This document shows, in pieces, positions 1 through 12,610 of a DNA stretch of 64,000 nt. Where the stretch lies: positions 1,054,001 through 1,118,000 of the forward strand of contig ML660204.1 of assembly GCA_007570785.1 (NCBI GenBank), given 5' to 3'. The position numbers and the translations under genes were made by a program. Below the pieces are notes generated by a model. It ran no database searches, had not been told where the DNA came from, and saw only the letters and a list, made by a program, of their open reading frames with translations. Within the stretch, counting starts at the first letter, position 1. Each line of letters starts with the position of its first letter. The DNA comes from Antilocapra americana (taxonomy: Eukaryota > Chordata > Mammalia > Artiodactyla > Antilocapridae).

Positions 1-239
1 TTTCAGGAGGAAACGGGAGTTCGTCTGGTAAAGGGAATGGGAAGGACATTCCAGGAAGAGGGAACTGCATGTACAAAACTGGAAGACAGAGTGAAACACG
101 TTTTAGGAAGTGAATGTAGATCAGTGACCAGAAAAGAGCAAAGAGAGGAATGATGAGACGGCCAAACTTTTATGTTTTTGTTTGTTTTCTTTTTCACAGA
201 TGTGGAAACAGAGCCCTAGTGAGGGCAGTAGAACCCAGG

Positions 240-1030
240 CCTCCTAACACCCTGTCAAATGTTCTGTGATAATAATAACAACAATAATGATGATGATAAT
301 GGTGATGATGTGCTGTGTGCAGTCTCTCTAGCAGATACTTTAAATATGTCCTCACTTTTAATCTTGCTACAGACCTAAAGGTTTTTTTTCCCTCCTCATT
401 TTACAGATAGTAAATTTGAGGGCTGTAGAAGTTAAGAAATTTGCTCAAAGTCACAGTGGCAGAAGCCTGATCCCACAAAGCTTTGTGTGCCATGCTAAGC
501 AGGTTGGACTTTTTCCCAAGGACATTTGGTGTATTAGGTTCCTATTGCTGCTGTAATTACCATAAACTGAGTGACTTAAAACAATACAAATGTTGTATTA
601 GCATATAGTTCTTGAGATCAGAAGTCTGAAATGGGTCTCACTAAGCTAAAATGAAGGTGTTGGCAGGCTTGAGTTCCTTCTGGAAGCTCTAGGAGAGAGT
701 CTATTTCTCTGTTTTGTCTTCCTTGGCTCACGGCCCCCTTCCATATTTGAAGCCAGAAATCATACCACTGTGACATCTGCTACTGTCGTCACATCCCCTC
801 TGACTCTTATACTCCTGCCTCCCTCTTTCACTTACAAGGATTCTTATATGTGAATCCAAGGTGGCTCCATTGGACCCACCCAAACAATCCAGGCTAATCT
901 CCCCATCTCACCGTCTGCTGATAGCAAATTCAATTCCATCTGCAGCCTTAATTCCCCCATAACATGTTCCCAATTTTCAGGAATTAGAAAATGAACATTT
1001 TTTCCATTAATTTGCCTACCATGGTGAACC
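240..1030 (+). repeat. MIR-like fragment and an old mammalian interspersed repeat
   Basis: From about 300 to 480 the text resembles MIR (cctcattttacagatag, ttgctcaaagtcacagtggc). From about 530 to 1025 it is a decayed copy of a common mammalian repeat beginning ttaggttcctattgctgctg; I recognise it from other mammalian DNA but cannot name the family with confidence. A GAT/AAT-rich simple stretch lies at 268-310. No gene is visible. Confidence 0.55.
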
Positions 1031-1631
1031 ACCGAATGGTTCTAAGCAAGGAAAGACAAGGTGAGAACTACATTTTAGCATTTTCACGTTATTATTGGTT
1101 TTAGAAAACTGTCACTTTGTGACTCATTTAAGGCAAATTAGGCTTTGTAACAACTAACACTTTCAAAGGCTGAACAGTACATAGATATTAAATGTGTTAA
1201 CTCTAATAACTACATTTTCCCAGGGTTTTTAATGTGATAGAGTTCTTTCCTACATGTGCTTTGAAAAAGTCAAGTAGAGGAACAGAGGGCTATGTGGTAA
1301 TTGATCCCATATGAATGAGAAAACAGACCCTGGGGCATTTGGTCACCTGCCCAGGTTCACACAGCTGTTAAGGCCAAGGTCATGAAAAGGAACAGGACTT
1401 CAGGCCCTCTTTTAGGCATTTCTTTAAGCTATCCTTGGGGTGGGACATTCTGGGAAACTCAAATCATACATCTTTGGCGCAATATTTCATGTGTAACCTA
1501 GGGCCCAATAAATAATATTTGTTGAATGGATAAATAGCCATGCTTTTACTTCTGAGGCACAGATAGTGATTTTCAAGGCAGGAAAACTGGGGGTCATCCT
1601 AGAATTCCCTCCTGTTCCCCATATCTAGTCA

Positions 1632-2086
1632 TGTGCAAGCCAGCTATGCTGCCAAAATACTATATGTGCTGCACCTGTCCCCTTCTTTCTGTGGAGTCCT
1701 GCCCCAAGGCCACAGAAACAGAGCCGAGCATCAAGATCACCTCTGAAGCTGACTGAGCCCCTTTGTAACCTTGCCCAAATCCCCCTGATAGTCACTAACA
1801 TGCTTCCTGACTCCCAATAAAGCAAAGATGCCCACTCCAGTAAACATCCTATTGCACCCCAACCAATCACCTAACACCAACCGTCCAGCAGGAATTTTCT
1901 TTGTCTATATAAATTGGCTGTTAACCCATGAAAACTGTCGACTTTCCCTGGTCTGTCAGGAGGTCGCCCCACTGAGCTCACAGTGCCCACTTTATCTCTG
2001 CTATTTGTTCTTAATAAACTCATTCCATTCTGAAATGCCCTGTGTCTGAAAATTCTTTTCCAACTCGTGCTTTGACTGCCTCAACA
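1632..2086 (+). mobile_element. Solo LTR-like element of an endogenous retrovirus
   Basis: The segment has the order expected of an LTR: TG start, a CCAAT motif (about 1862), a TATATAAA box (about 1906), an AATAAA signal (2013-2018) with a T/G-rich stretch after it, and a CA end near 2086. No internal gag, pol or env-like coding sequence adjoins it, so it appears to be a solo LTR. I did not find a clear target-site duplication, so the ends are approximate. It points toward DUSP15, 2.3 kb away. Confidence 0.6.
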
Positions 2087-2109
2087 CTTTTCAGCTTCTC
2101 AGCTCTCAC

Positions 2110-2525
2110 TTCCCCCAGGGTACTGTATCTCTCATCATCTTTCCTGAAAACCCCCCTTCTTTGCCTCTCTAATCTACACTCCAGTTAGAGGCCAGGGTGA
2201 TCCATGTAAATCAGATGATATGGCCTCTCAGGTTAAAATTTTACTGTCAGGCTTTCCATCATGCCAAGAAGGAAACTATAAACACCCAATCATGGCTACA
2301 CATGTTCTTTCACTCTCTCCTCCTTAGCCTCATACTTACCATACTGGCCTCCTCCCCTCCAGTCCTACTGACTCTTCCCAAAGGCCAAGCTTTCCCACCA
2401 AAGAGCCTTTGCTTGTGCTGTTCCTTCTGCTGGAAACCACTCTTTAAACACCCATGTCCTTCTTACACATCAGGTCTTATCTCAAATGTCACCTGTTTAG
2501 AGTTCTTCCTGTCCCCCATTTTGTT
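2110..2525 (+). repeat. LINE L2-like fragment
   Basis: Phrases such as ctttgcttgtgctgttcctt, tgctggaaaccactcttt and caggtcttatctcaaatgtc are the decayed 3' end of L2. The rest of 2525-3780 shows no gene; it holds ordinary intergenic DNA with weak MIR-like words. Confidence 0.6.
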
Positions 2526-3779
2526 TCTTCCATATCAAATTTCCATTGTTTGCAAATGTTTTGTCTATTTGCTTGTTTTGTTTGCCTTCCTTCTTAGCCC
2601 TGATGTCCAATATGGAGCTACCAGCCACATATGGCATTAAGCACTTGACAAGTGGCTAATCTGAACTGAGATGTGCTCCAAGTGTAAAATACAACACTGG
2701 ATTTTAAAGACTGAATACAATTAAAAGAATGTAAAACATGTCATTAATAATGTTAACTACTGATTACACATTGAAATGATTATATTTTTGCTATCCTGGG
2801 TCAAATAAAACCATTAGTAACAACCTGCCTCTTTCCATATTTTTAATGTGGCTACTAGAGAAGGTGTGATAACCCATGTGGCTTGCATTGTATTCATACT
2901 GGGCAATGCTGGTCTTGGCCATTAGCCAAAAAGGTAGGAACCACCACCACCTTACCTACCTCTGTGTCACTACCATATAGATGGTACTAAGTATCTGTTG
3001 GATAATTTAGTTTTTATGAGAACCCTGGACGCACAGCTGAGACAGCCAGTTCTATGTACACTGCAAATTTGAGGAAGAGAGAAATACCAAAGAAACACTT
3101 TTATTTTCTTCCAGTCACTGTATCTCAAACAGGTTCCGTGGACTCTGTCCTCACCTTCCTCCTGCAGTCACCGACTACTGTGGATGAAGAGGGGCAGGGG
3201 ACTGCTGGAGGAGCAGACCTGGTTTAGCGCTACTATTTCAGTCCCCTAGGAGGTGTGTGCTCTCAATTATTTTGCTTTCTCCAGCTTTGGGCCTAGTAAT
3301 AACACACTGAGTAGCCGGGAGCCCAAGGGGATTTGCCCAGGGTCACTGCACAGGTGAATGAACAGGGCCTGGAACCCTGGTGTCCATACCCACCTTTCCA
3401 GACTCTTGCCTCTGACTACGTTCTGTGGCAGTCTCCTTTACTCCAAAGGACCCAGGTGACCATCACCCTCACTCATCTCCCTCTCCTCACATGTACCTCT
3501 GATTTCTGGGAGCTCCTAAATAGTTATGCCTGCTCCCAGGAAAGCTGACCCCGATGATACCCTCCTCAGAGGCCAAAGAGTATGACAGGAAGAGATGAAG
3601 GATGACTGGATGAATAGACAGATGACCAGTGAATGGATGGAGTGGAGGATGGAGGACAGCCCGGCTGCAGGAGGAGGAGGACGGCTGGCGGGTAGGATGC
3701 CTGCGTGGGGGCGGGGCAGGAGGGTGTACAAAGGGGAGGAATTACCCACTTTTCTCCGCCTCACAAAGAATCTGAAGAT

Positions 3780-4440
3780 CAGAGGACCCCTAGCGATCCA
3801 AGTCCAGCCCCAGTCACGTTTCTAGCAGAAAACCGAGGAGACCGAAGAAGCCCGGCGTTTTGCCCCAGGGCCCCACAGGGAGGGCCGGGCCGAGCCGGAA
3901 CCGGGATCCGAGTCTCTGGGCCCCGCGGCTGGGGGGCTCTCTCCGCTCCCATCCGCCGCCCTGCCCTCAGCGCCTGACGGTGCCAGGGTAGGGGGAGCGC
4001 CCCCGCCCCCCACCTCCGGAGGTGGAGGCCCCACGCGGCCCCAACAAGCTGTCGTTGTCCCGCGGGCCCCGGGCCCGGCACACTGGGGCTTTGTCCAGCC
4101 CCCCGCCGCGACCCACGGCTGGGGGGGCGGCCCACATGACCGAGGGGGTAGGAGGAGCCTGTGGCGGCGGCCGCGGCTCCAGCAGTTCCCTCCCTGGCCG
4201 GGGGGCGGCGGCGGCGGCGGCGGCGGCGGCGGCTGAGCAGAGCTGGGCCGAGCTGCAGACGCCGGGCCCCCCGATCCCCGCCAGGCTGCAGGCCCCGGGC
4301 CCGGGCCGTCAGGGCAGCTGGTACCCTTGCGTTCAGCGGGTGGCGAGCTGGGGGTGCTCCCGGAACCCCGTCCCCGGGATCATGGGGAATGGTATGACCA
4401 AGGTAGGGGGCCGAGATGGCGCAGCCCGCCCTTGGCCGCC
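3780..4440 (+). promoter_or_regulatory. DUSP15: GC-rich CpG-island promoter and 5' UTR of DUSP15
   Basis: This block is very rich in G+C and in CpG compared with the DNA on either side and runs up to the DUSP15 start codon at 4382. It therefore looks like a CpG-island promoter plus 5' UTR. No TATA box is evident, which is usual for such promoters. In human, TTLL9 lies next to DUSP15 and points the other way, so the island may drive both genes; I found no recognisable TTLL9 exon in 1-3800. The transcription start is not resolved. Confidence 0.7.
4204..4233 (+). repeat. (GGC)n trinucleotide repeat in DUSP15 5' UTR
   Basis: About ten uninterrupted GGC units lie roughly 150 bases upstream of the DUSP15 start codon, inside the CpG island. 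Repeats of this kind in 5' UTRs are often variable in length and can form G-rich RNA structure. Confidence 0.9.
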
Positions 4441-7400
4441 CCCAGCCCCCTGCCGGGCGCCGGCCTCTGACCTTCTGGCTCCGGCTATTTCTCCGTCTCC
4501 CCGGGACTCTGCGAGCAGACTTGTGTCTGTTTCTCTGGGGCTGTATCTCTCTCTCCGTGTCTCTGTGACTCTGTTATTTCTTGCTGTGTCTTTCTGTGGC
4601 TCTCTGTCAACCCTAGGCTCTCTCTCTCCCTGAGTCCCTTTCTCTGTCTCCATGTGTCTCTGTCTGCCTTGTCTCTGTCCTCTTGGACACTCTAGTGCTG
4701 TGTCTCCATCCTGCCCCACCCGGACCCCCACAACCCCATGCCTCTGCCCGACCCCCCACCTGTCCGTCCTTCCCGTCCTTCCCACCGCCTCCAGGTCAGA
4801 ATTCTCTACCACCTACCTGCTACCTGCAAAGTCCACCTCTCCATTTACCCCTCCTCTGTGCTCCTCCTACTCTCTCTCCCTAGGTCTTTGTTCCCCCTGC
4901 CTTTTCCTCTCCCCCTACCCAAGCTGGCCTCCCTTGGTGTCCCGCCTCGGCCGCCCTCCCTAGACCCCTCTCACAGAGAGTGAGTCCCGGCCCATCAGAG
5001 AAAGGACTTTGCTCCTTGAGTCCTGAGGGTCAGACCCTCCTCACAGGTCTGAGGGAAGCTGTCATGCACCCCTGTCCATTTGACCCCCTGCCTGTCTCTC
5101 CTGTAGGTACTTCCTGGACTCTACCTCGGAAACTTCATTGGTGAGCACTGCCCACTCTGTCCCAAGGCCCCGGCCCGCTCCCTGTCCCAGGCCTGTGTCC
5201 ACCATTCATGCTCTGGCCCACTCACCCTGGACATGCTCAGGAATGGGGCCGGGGGCAGGGAAGTGATGCCAGGCTGGGAGCAGGGGAGAACCCGTGAGGT
5301 CTGAGGGGGGCGAGGGTGGAGGAGCAGCCCCATTGCAAAGGGCTCAGAACACTGGACGCCAGGCAAGCCTGCACCTGCTCGGAGCCTCAGCTTCTGCCTC
5401 AGCACAAGGCCTACCCCCACCTCTAAGGGTTTTTCTGGTCTTGAGGTTCTGGACTGAGGTCTGTTTGGAGGTGTTGCTTCTAGCTGGGAAGCTGGGAACA
5501 CTTCCTGGCACAACCTCCTCCTCAGAGGAGAGGTCTCCAGAGATTGGACTCTACCTCAGAAACTTCACTGGTGAGCACTGCCCACTCTGTCCCAAGGCCA
5601 CGGCACTCTGCCTGTCCCAGACCTGTGCTAAGACACAGGCTGGTCTAGAGCCCGGGAGACCCGAGGCAGGAGAAGTCACTTCCATCCGTGGAGTCAGAGA
5701 AAGCTTTGGGGAGGGAGGGACATCTGCCTGGGGCAGAGCTTTCTCCACCCACTCCTGTCCTCCCTGGGCTCAGGGGCTCCATCTCTCCTAAACCCTAGTC
5801 CCTTCCTCCCTGGGAGCTTCCTCAGCAGCTCACACCACATCGACTTCTGAATATTTGGTAAGTAAGGTCTGAATCCTTTTTAAGTGTGTAGGCCCATGAG
5901 GGCAGGGGTCATGAACTTGACCCCACAGTGCCATGCCCAGCCAAGGGTGCACATAGTAGTCAATGTAGTGGATGATGAAGTGGGCATGGAGTGGAGATAG
6001 AGTGTTATTTACTTTGATGATAAAAGACCTTCATACGCTGGGAATCCAACCCCTAGTGATGGTCACTGAGCGCTGTGGGGGGCAGCTCCCTGGGTCATGT
6101 TTCATTTAACTTTTTAGATACAGATACACTATTTAAAACAAAAAATGAAGTCTGTTCTGCATGCTATTCTGTAGCCTGTGTTTCGCATTTAATATATTGT
6201 GGACTTCCTTGCATGTCAGCACATAGAGGTCCTTTTAGTGGCTGCAAAGCATTCAAGTATGAATATACCATTATTTATCCAGTTCCCTTTTGGGTTGTTA
6301 TCATTTTTAACTATTTCTGATGTGTTCACGGTCATAAGGAGAGAACACGGTCTTCTCCCACACAGTTTTCCATGTGAGTTCATTCTTCTGTAGTCAAGAT
6401 TCCTAAAAGTAGAATTGCCTGGTCAAGAATATGCCAGGGAAGGGTGTTTGTGATGGAAAGAACAGTGGGGGCAAGGCTGAGGAGGTGCTGTTACCTGTGG
6501 GTACCCCAGTGGTAAGACTGAAGCCTAGGGTTATGGCTGGACCTGTCATGCTGGGGGCAAGAGGTGGCAAAGGAGCAGGGCGCTGGCAGAGGGTGGGCAA
6601 AGGTGGAGAGGGAGGGACCAGGAGGAGAGCAGGGTGGTGAGCTCCTGCCTCACTTGATCGTCGGGAACATATAAATCACACCTGCCAGATTGGCTGAGAC
6701 ATCCTGTTTCTTTCAGATGCCAAAGACACAGATCAGCTAGGCCGGAATAAGATCACACACATCATCTCCATCCACGAGTCACCCCAGCCTCTGTTGCAGG
6801 TATGCCTTACCCCCACCCCAGGGCTGTGCATAGTGGGACAGGGGTGCTTTACACGCCCACAGCACCCATTTATCAAGTACCAACTACATGCCAGGTTCTA
6901 TTCTGGCACGTGGGCCTTCCTAAGTCATGCTAACTCATTGATTAAAAATTGGCCTGTTTTCCATTAGCATCCCTACTTGTTCCCTCTTTGGCAGCTGAGG
7001 ACCAGAGAGGTAAAGTAACCTGTCTAAGGCCACACATCCAGGAAGCTTAGCTCCTCACAGAGGCTTCCCATTGTCCAACTGAACAGATGATTCTGAGCTC
7101 TGCGTCTCACTTGTGACCTGGGGCTATGATTTTACCCGTCTGGGCCTCTGTTCCTTCTGATCCCTCAGCCCTGTCTGTCCCCAGGGAGCTGCGAAATGGT
7201 GAAGATGTTTTGCACACTGGCCTCCACTGGGAGGGTTGGTGCTGGTATTTTCAAGTCCTGAAAAAGACAGGGTGAGGGTTATGACCTAGAGTAGGAAAGA
7301 AGGAAATCCAGACCATGTGTGCTAGAGTCCAGAGGTCTGAATTCATATCTTTACCACATTCTCTCTGGAACCTTGGGCCCAGGACTTCACCTCTCTAGAC

Positions 7401-10400
7401 CTCAGTTGTCTGAAAATGGGGAATTTTTATAACAGTTCCTACCCCACTGGGTTGTTGAGAGCCACATAATAAGTACTCAATAAATTATAGCTGATATAAT
7501 AACAAAGTTAATCATATTCTCAACCTGTAAACAGAGCCCCTTCCTTCTTATCTGTTAGAGTCTGGGTCACCCATTGAAGGGAAGGAACAGTGGGTGGAAA
7601 GGGGCTTTGGAGATCTGAGATGCAGACCAGCTTATGTCATATTTGCTTTGTGACCTTGGGCAGGGTTCTCCGCTTCTCTGGGCCTTAGTTTCCCCTTATG
7701 TCAGATTTGATGGTCTCTAAGAGCAACCTCTAATAATCTTTGGTTCTCAGTGTCATTTGAAGAAGAAATTTCCAGGTCAGTGGAGTCTGCTTTTGCTTTA
7801 TAGGAGAGGCTTTCTTTTGGAGTATTTGGAGAATGCTGTCACTAGAGTGCCTGGGGAAGCTGTCTAGGCATGACTATATTTACTAATGAAATGATAGCTG
7901 GCAAAATGAGTCCTTGCTCCCACAGCCCTCCTCTCTCCTCAACAGCATTTCCCTCTCCATTAGAGAATTTACCAGTCAGGGTTTGATAATGCCCAGGAAG
8001 TTCAAGGCCGATTGTGTTGCAAACTGAAATTGCAAACCTTGCAAAAGATGCAGGTTCAAGTGACCTTGGGGAGGGCGAGTTATAGAGAAGGGCTGGAATT
8101 TCACACAAGCCACTAACAGATGAGAACCTGGCCAGGGGGTCCCTTAGTCACTGGCTGGAGGTGGGCCAGGCCCTTGAAAAGAGCCATGTGAATATCGAAG
8201 GACGAAGAGAGGCCCTTGAGAAAAGTGCCTCTTGGAATGTGGGCAGAGCTCATCTTTAAGATCTTATGTGAAGGTTGGGCATTATGTCAGAACACATTTG
8301 TCGGAGAAATTACTGGCAATTCATACCTTGATTATTTTAATAATTAGTACAGAGTTGGGAAGATGCCCTGGAGGAGGGCATGGCAAACCACTCCAGTATT
8401 CTTGCTGGGAGAATCCCATGGACAGAGGAGCCTGGTGGGCTATAGTCAGACACGACTGAAGCGACTTAGCACACACAGCTTTATAACCACAGTTCATGAA
8501 CTGAAAGCTTATCTTCGTAGTTTTTGTTTCTTTTCAAGATAAAATCTATTTTGCCCTTCTTACTGTGTAATTTTGTAATCCTCACATGGAAGGGTGTCAC
8601 TTTAAGTGACCCTTTCCCAGCTGTTAAATAAAAGGTCCCTGGGCTCTTTTTTGGCAGGTGCCCAAGCCACCCATGGGGTTAGGATATTATCTTCTCAGAA
8701 GGTTCTGGAACCATAGGTGATCAGACCTGAGAGTCCCTCAGAGAAGGTGTCTATCCTCTGGACAGAGACAACAACAGTGGCCCAGAGAGGGGCAGGAACT
8801 GGCCTAGAGTCGCCAGGTGCTTGGGAGGCCCAGGCTGGGGTCAGGGGGTGCAGGCAAGGGCTGCCCACTGCCCATGTGTGTTTTGTACTTGCAGGACATA
8901 ACCTACCTTCGCATCTCAGTGGCCGACGCCCCTGAGGTACCCATGTAAGTTCCTCTGGACGGGCTGACAAACGGACAGCTGCCTCCTGTGGTGGGAGGAG
9001 GGAGGGTGGGAGGTGGCCTGAGAGAAGACAGAGAAGACTCAGGCCCCAGAGCTGTCCTGGGGACCCCAGCACAGGTGGTCTTCCCAGACCGCTTTGACTC
9101 TCGGCCACGTCCTTGCCTATACCGCTGGCCAAGCCTTCACCTCCCAGAAGAGCCCAGTGTCCTCAGCTGTCGGTGGAGAAAGCACCCTGTCCCTCAGGCT
9201 CAGGTGCCCCATGGGTTTGAAAGGGTCAGGCTCAGCCTTTTCCTGGCCTTGGAGTTAGGAATCTGGATTCAGGCCAGGCCTTGCCATTTACTTGCTGTGT
9301 GACCTTGGACAAATCACTTCCCCTCTCTGAGAGAGAAAAATGGGTGTGTGGCGGGTGGGAGTCTGTCATCATCTAGGAGACTTTCAAGGATCAGATTGTA
9401 CAGGTTGAGGCTCTAGGACAGGGCCTGGCGTGTAATGGGGGCTCAGAAAGCAAGATTGTTTGTGTTATTAGTAGTAGGGGGCTCCAGCCTGTGGGGGACC
9501 CAGACAGATACTCCTGCCCCTTGGGATCTTGCTCCCAACCCCACTGCTGACTGTTATTGTCCCCAGGTGCTCCGATTGTAGACCCCAGAGGGGTGGGACT
9601 CCTTCCACCCATTTCCTTGAAAGATCAAGAAGAATCCTCCATGAAAACAGGATCCACAGGACCCGTTGAGGGGATGCTCCTGCCTCTGTGGTGGGATTTC
9701 AACCAAGGCCTCTCTCACCGCCTGAAATGCCCCCATTATTGCACACACACTTCTCCATCTGTACTGCAGCATCGGCCCCTAGTCACCTCATGTGCCAGCT
9801 GACCTGAGGACCCAGGGCTTTGTCTGTTTCTTGCCATCCCAGAAATGGAGGGGTGGGGACAGCTTCTTGGAGACCTGTGCCCCCCGCCCCCAGCACTCAG
9901 TACCTTCTTGCTTTCTTCTCTAGCAAAAAGCACTTCAAGGAATGTATCAACTTCATCCACTGTTGCCGACTCAATGGGGGAAACTGCCTTGTACACTGGT
10001 GAGTGAGGAGGGGCATGGGGGGTGGGGAAGTGAGTGACTGTCCTCCATCCTGAACACGCCCTCATCTTGTGGGGAGTGCAGCCTGTGATGGGTCTTCTGC
10101 AGCCATGCCTGACAGTCCACCATTCATCTGACAGCCTGATGGAGGATGCTGTCCCCAGCTGTGGCCAGATAGCTGTTTCTCCCCAAGACTCAATTTTCTC
10201 ATCTGTAAAATGGGGGTGGCAGACTGTTGACCTGATGGGCTATTGGGAGGAATAGGTGAAGTCATGCAGGTAGTTTACCATCCTCCAGTAGTTCCAGCTC
10301 CTTCTCCTCCCCTCCAGCCTTGGAGGCTATAGTATAGGACACTGAGGAGCCCCACACTGGGAGATGGGACATTTGAGTTTTCCCAGGACCCCCTAGCCTT

Positions 10401-12610
10401 GTTGATGTCATTCATCCCATGACTTCTCACCATGCTTGCTTCAGGGAAGCTCTGCCTGAGTCCCAGCCATAGGGACACCTCCTCTAGCCTGTTTCTCCCC
10501 CCTTCTCCTTTCCTTGCTTCAGCCTCACTGGTCATCTCTCCATTCTTCAAGTCCATCCAGATCCCAGTGGTCTTTATACACTGCCAGAGTATTCTTAACA
10601 ATCCTTACCCGTCTTTCAGGATTCAGCTTGTTGTCACTTCTTTAGGAACCCTTTCCCTAATCCTCCACATCCCTTCCACTAGATGAATACCTCTTCCTAT
10701 ACCATCTCCTAGCCCCTGGACTCATCTTCAAAGCAGTTATCACCACCTGAAATTGTCTCCCTGGTTAGTGTCTGTCTCTCGCAAACCATCTTATAAGCCC
10801 CAGGCTGGCAGAGACCATGTCTATTTTATTCCCAACTATATCCCTAGTACCTGAAAAATCACAGATGATCAGGAAACATGTGTTGAATGATTGAGTGAAG
10901 TGATGTTTCACTCAGACCTTTGTTGTGGGTGAATGCCAGGCAGAGGGTACAGCAAAGGCAAAGGCTTGGATGTGAGAAGACAGGTTTTGGCATGTTCCTT
11001 GCAGTTGGAGCTCAGGAGGCAAAGGTAGGAGAGCTGAGTGTGGATTCGGTCCCTGGGGGACACAGAGGAGACTGGGCCTAACCTGAAGTCTTGGGGGTGT
11101 GGTGTCGCAGCTTTGCAGGCATCTCCCGAAGCACCACCATCGTGACGGCATATGTGATGACTGTGACGGGGCTAAGCTGGAGGGACGTGCTTGAAGCCAT
11201 CAAGGCCACCCGGCCCATTGCCAACCCCAACCCAGGCTTTAGGCAGCAGCTTGAGGAGTTTGGCTGGGGCAGTTCCCGGAAGGTAGGGGCTGCGGCTCAG
11301 AGGTAAAGAATCCACCAATGCAGGGCATGCAGGTTCAATCCCTGGGCTAGGAATATACCCTGGAGGAAGATATGGCAACCCACTGCAGTATTCTTGCCTG
11401 GGAAATCCCATGGACAGAGGAGCCTGGCGGGCTACACACAGGGTTGCAAAGAATTTGACACGACTGAACAAGTAAACAACAACAACAGGGGCAGGGGCTG
11501 GGGCAGGGGTGCCCGACTTCTTACTTGAGCTGAGCACTTTCTGAAAGAATTGTGCCTGTGCTTCAGACCTGGCAGATTTTTCTGAGGTCTTGAACTTGTG
11601 GCTCTTGAGCTAACTTAGCCTCTAGGTGTATTTTATTTGGACAGCCAGAGGTTTTCTTCTTTTAAAAGTAGGACATGTGTACCCGCGGGCCAGATTATGG
11701 ACCCTTCAATTTGGCCAGGTGCCAGCAATGCCCACTCCGCCTGCCTGGAACCTGAAGGCATTTGAGCCTCTGGCTCCTTTGGGAGAAACTGTCCAGTCCC
11801 TACTCCACCCCTGGGTCCTTGAGGAGGCCAAAGCAATTCCTTCTCCTGTGCCCACTGGGCAGATGGCATGTGGAGATGTCAGGGACTGAGCCCACCCTCC
11901 CCCCTCCCCGGAAGAAGAGATGAGAAACAGTGAGAGAGAGAAGCAGCCAGTGTAGGAAGCAAGGCTGGTTCCCAGACTTGTCTGCAAGGCTGTATTAGGA
12001 AAGAGACAGACGAGGAAGAGGGCCTGTGTGAGCCGAGTTGTTGTGCAGGCTGGGGAGGGCTTAGTGTGGTCCCCACTGTGCAGGTGGGGGGGGTCACTTC
12101 AGTAGGTCTGGAATTTGGAGTGTCAAAGGGGAAGGAGGGGATTCAGGGAGAGGGAAGGGACTCGGAGGGAGAGGGGGCTCAGGGAGGGGGATGGAGACCC
12201 CAAGGGAAGCTAAGAGGATGCTCAGGAAGGGGAGGGGCTTAGCGAGGTGTGGGGAGTTAGTAGAAAGGCGGAAGCCCTGAGGATGGAGAGGGGACCCCCG
12301 GGGCCGGCCACCGACCTCGCCCCCCTTGCCGCCCCAGCTTCGCCGGCAGCTGGAGGAGCGCTTCGGCGAGAGCCCTTTCCGCGACGAGGAGGAGGTGCGC
12401 GCGCTGCTGCCGCTGTGCAAGCGCTGCCGGCAGGGCTCGGCGAGCGCGGCCGCTTCCCCGGCGCCCAACTCTGCGGCCTCGGAGGGGACCCTGCAGCGCC
12501 TGGTGCCGCGCTCGCCCCGGGAGGCCCACCGGCCGCTGCCGCTGCTGGCGCGCGTCAAGCAGACTTTCTCCTGCCTCCCGCGGTGTCTGTCCAGCAAAGG
12601 CAGCAAGTGA
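4382..12610 (+). CDS. DUSP15: Dual specificity phosphatase 15 (VHY), seven coding exons
   Basis: Atypical dual-specificity protein phosphatase acting on phospho-Tyr and phospho-Ser/Thr; the family member is N-myristoylated and membrane-associated. Coding exons: 4382-4402, 5107-5140, 6717-6799, 8895-8944, 9924-9998, 11111-11282, 12338-12610. All junctions are GT-AG and phases agree, giving 708 nt and 235 aa, the length I recall for the human VHY form. Seen: an MGNGMTK N-terminus (Gly2 myristoylation site), general acid Asp57 in the VADAPE segment, and the signature HCFAGISRS with catalytic Cys88 and Arg94. The Cys88 codon is split between exons 5 and 6. The last exon encodes a basic C-terminal tail ending in SSKGSK. 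The start is the first ATG in the GC-rich exon and gives the myristoylation motif. Known: testis- and oligodendrocyte-associated expression. The identity is firm; UTR limits are not determined. Confidence 0.97.
5543..5570 (+). pseudogene. Duplicated copy of DUSP15 exon 2 (possible cryptic exon)
   Basis: The stretch 5546-5627 repeats 5116-5197 at an offset of 430 bases with few changes. It includes the 3' part of exon 2, its GTGAGC donor and about 55 bases of intron. The 5' half of the exon and its original acceptor are not copied. An AG just before 5543 would give a 28-nt exon of the same phase as the real 34-nt exon 2 and would read IGLYLRNFT in place of VLPGLYLGNFI. Whether it is ever spliced is unknown; it is most likely an inert duplicate. 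Confidence 0.6.
8362..8480 (+). mobile_element. BovA-type SINE (3' part) in DUSP15 intron 3
   Basis: The core is recognisable from ccactccagtattcttgctg through gaggagcctggtgggctata to cagacacgactgaagcgact. Truncated at its 5' end. Confidence 0.85.
11289..11480 (+). mobile_element. BovA-type SINE adjoining DUSP15 exon 6 donor
   Basis: The BovA text starts at about 11289 (ggctcagaggtaaagaatcc) and ends near 11475 with an A/C-rich tail. Its first base is about six bases after the exon 6 splice donor at 11283. Confidence 0.88.

Noticed and set aside
4022..4633. Long open frame on + across the DUSP15 first exon
   Set aside because: Compositional frame in a CpG island; the true product starts at 4382 in a different frame and joins exon 2 in phase.
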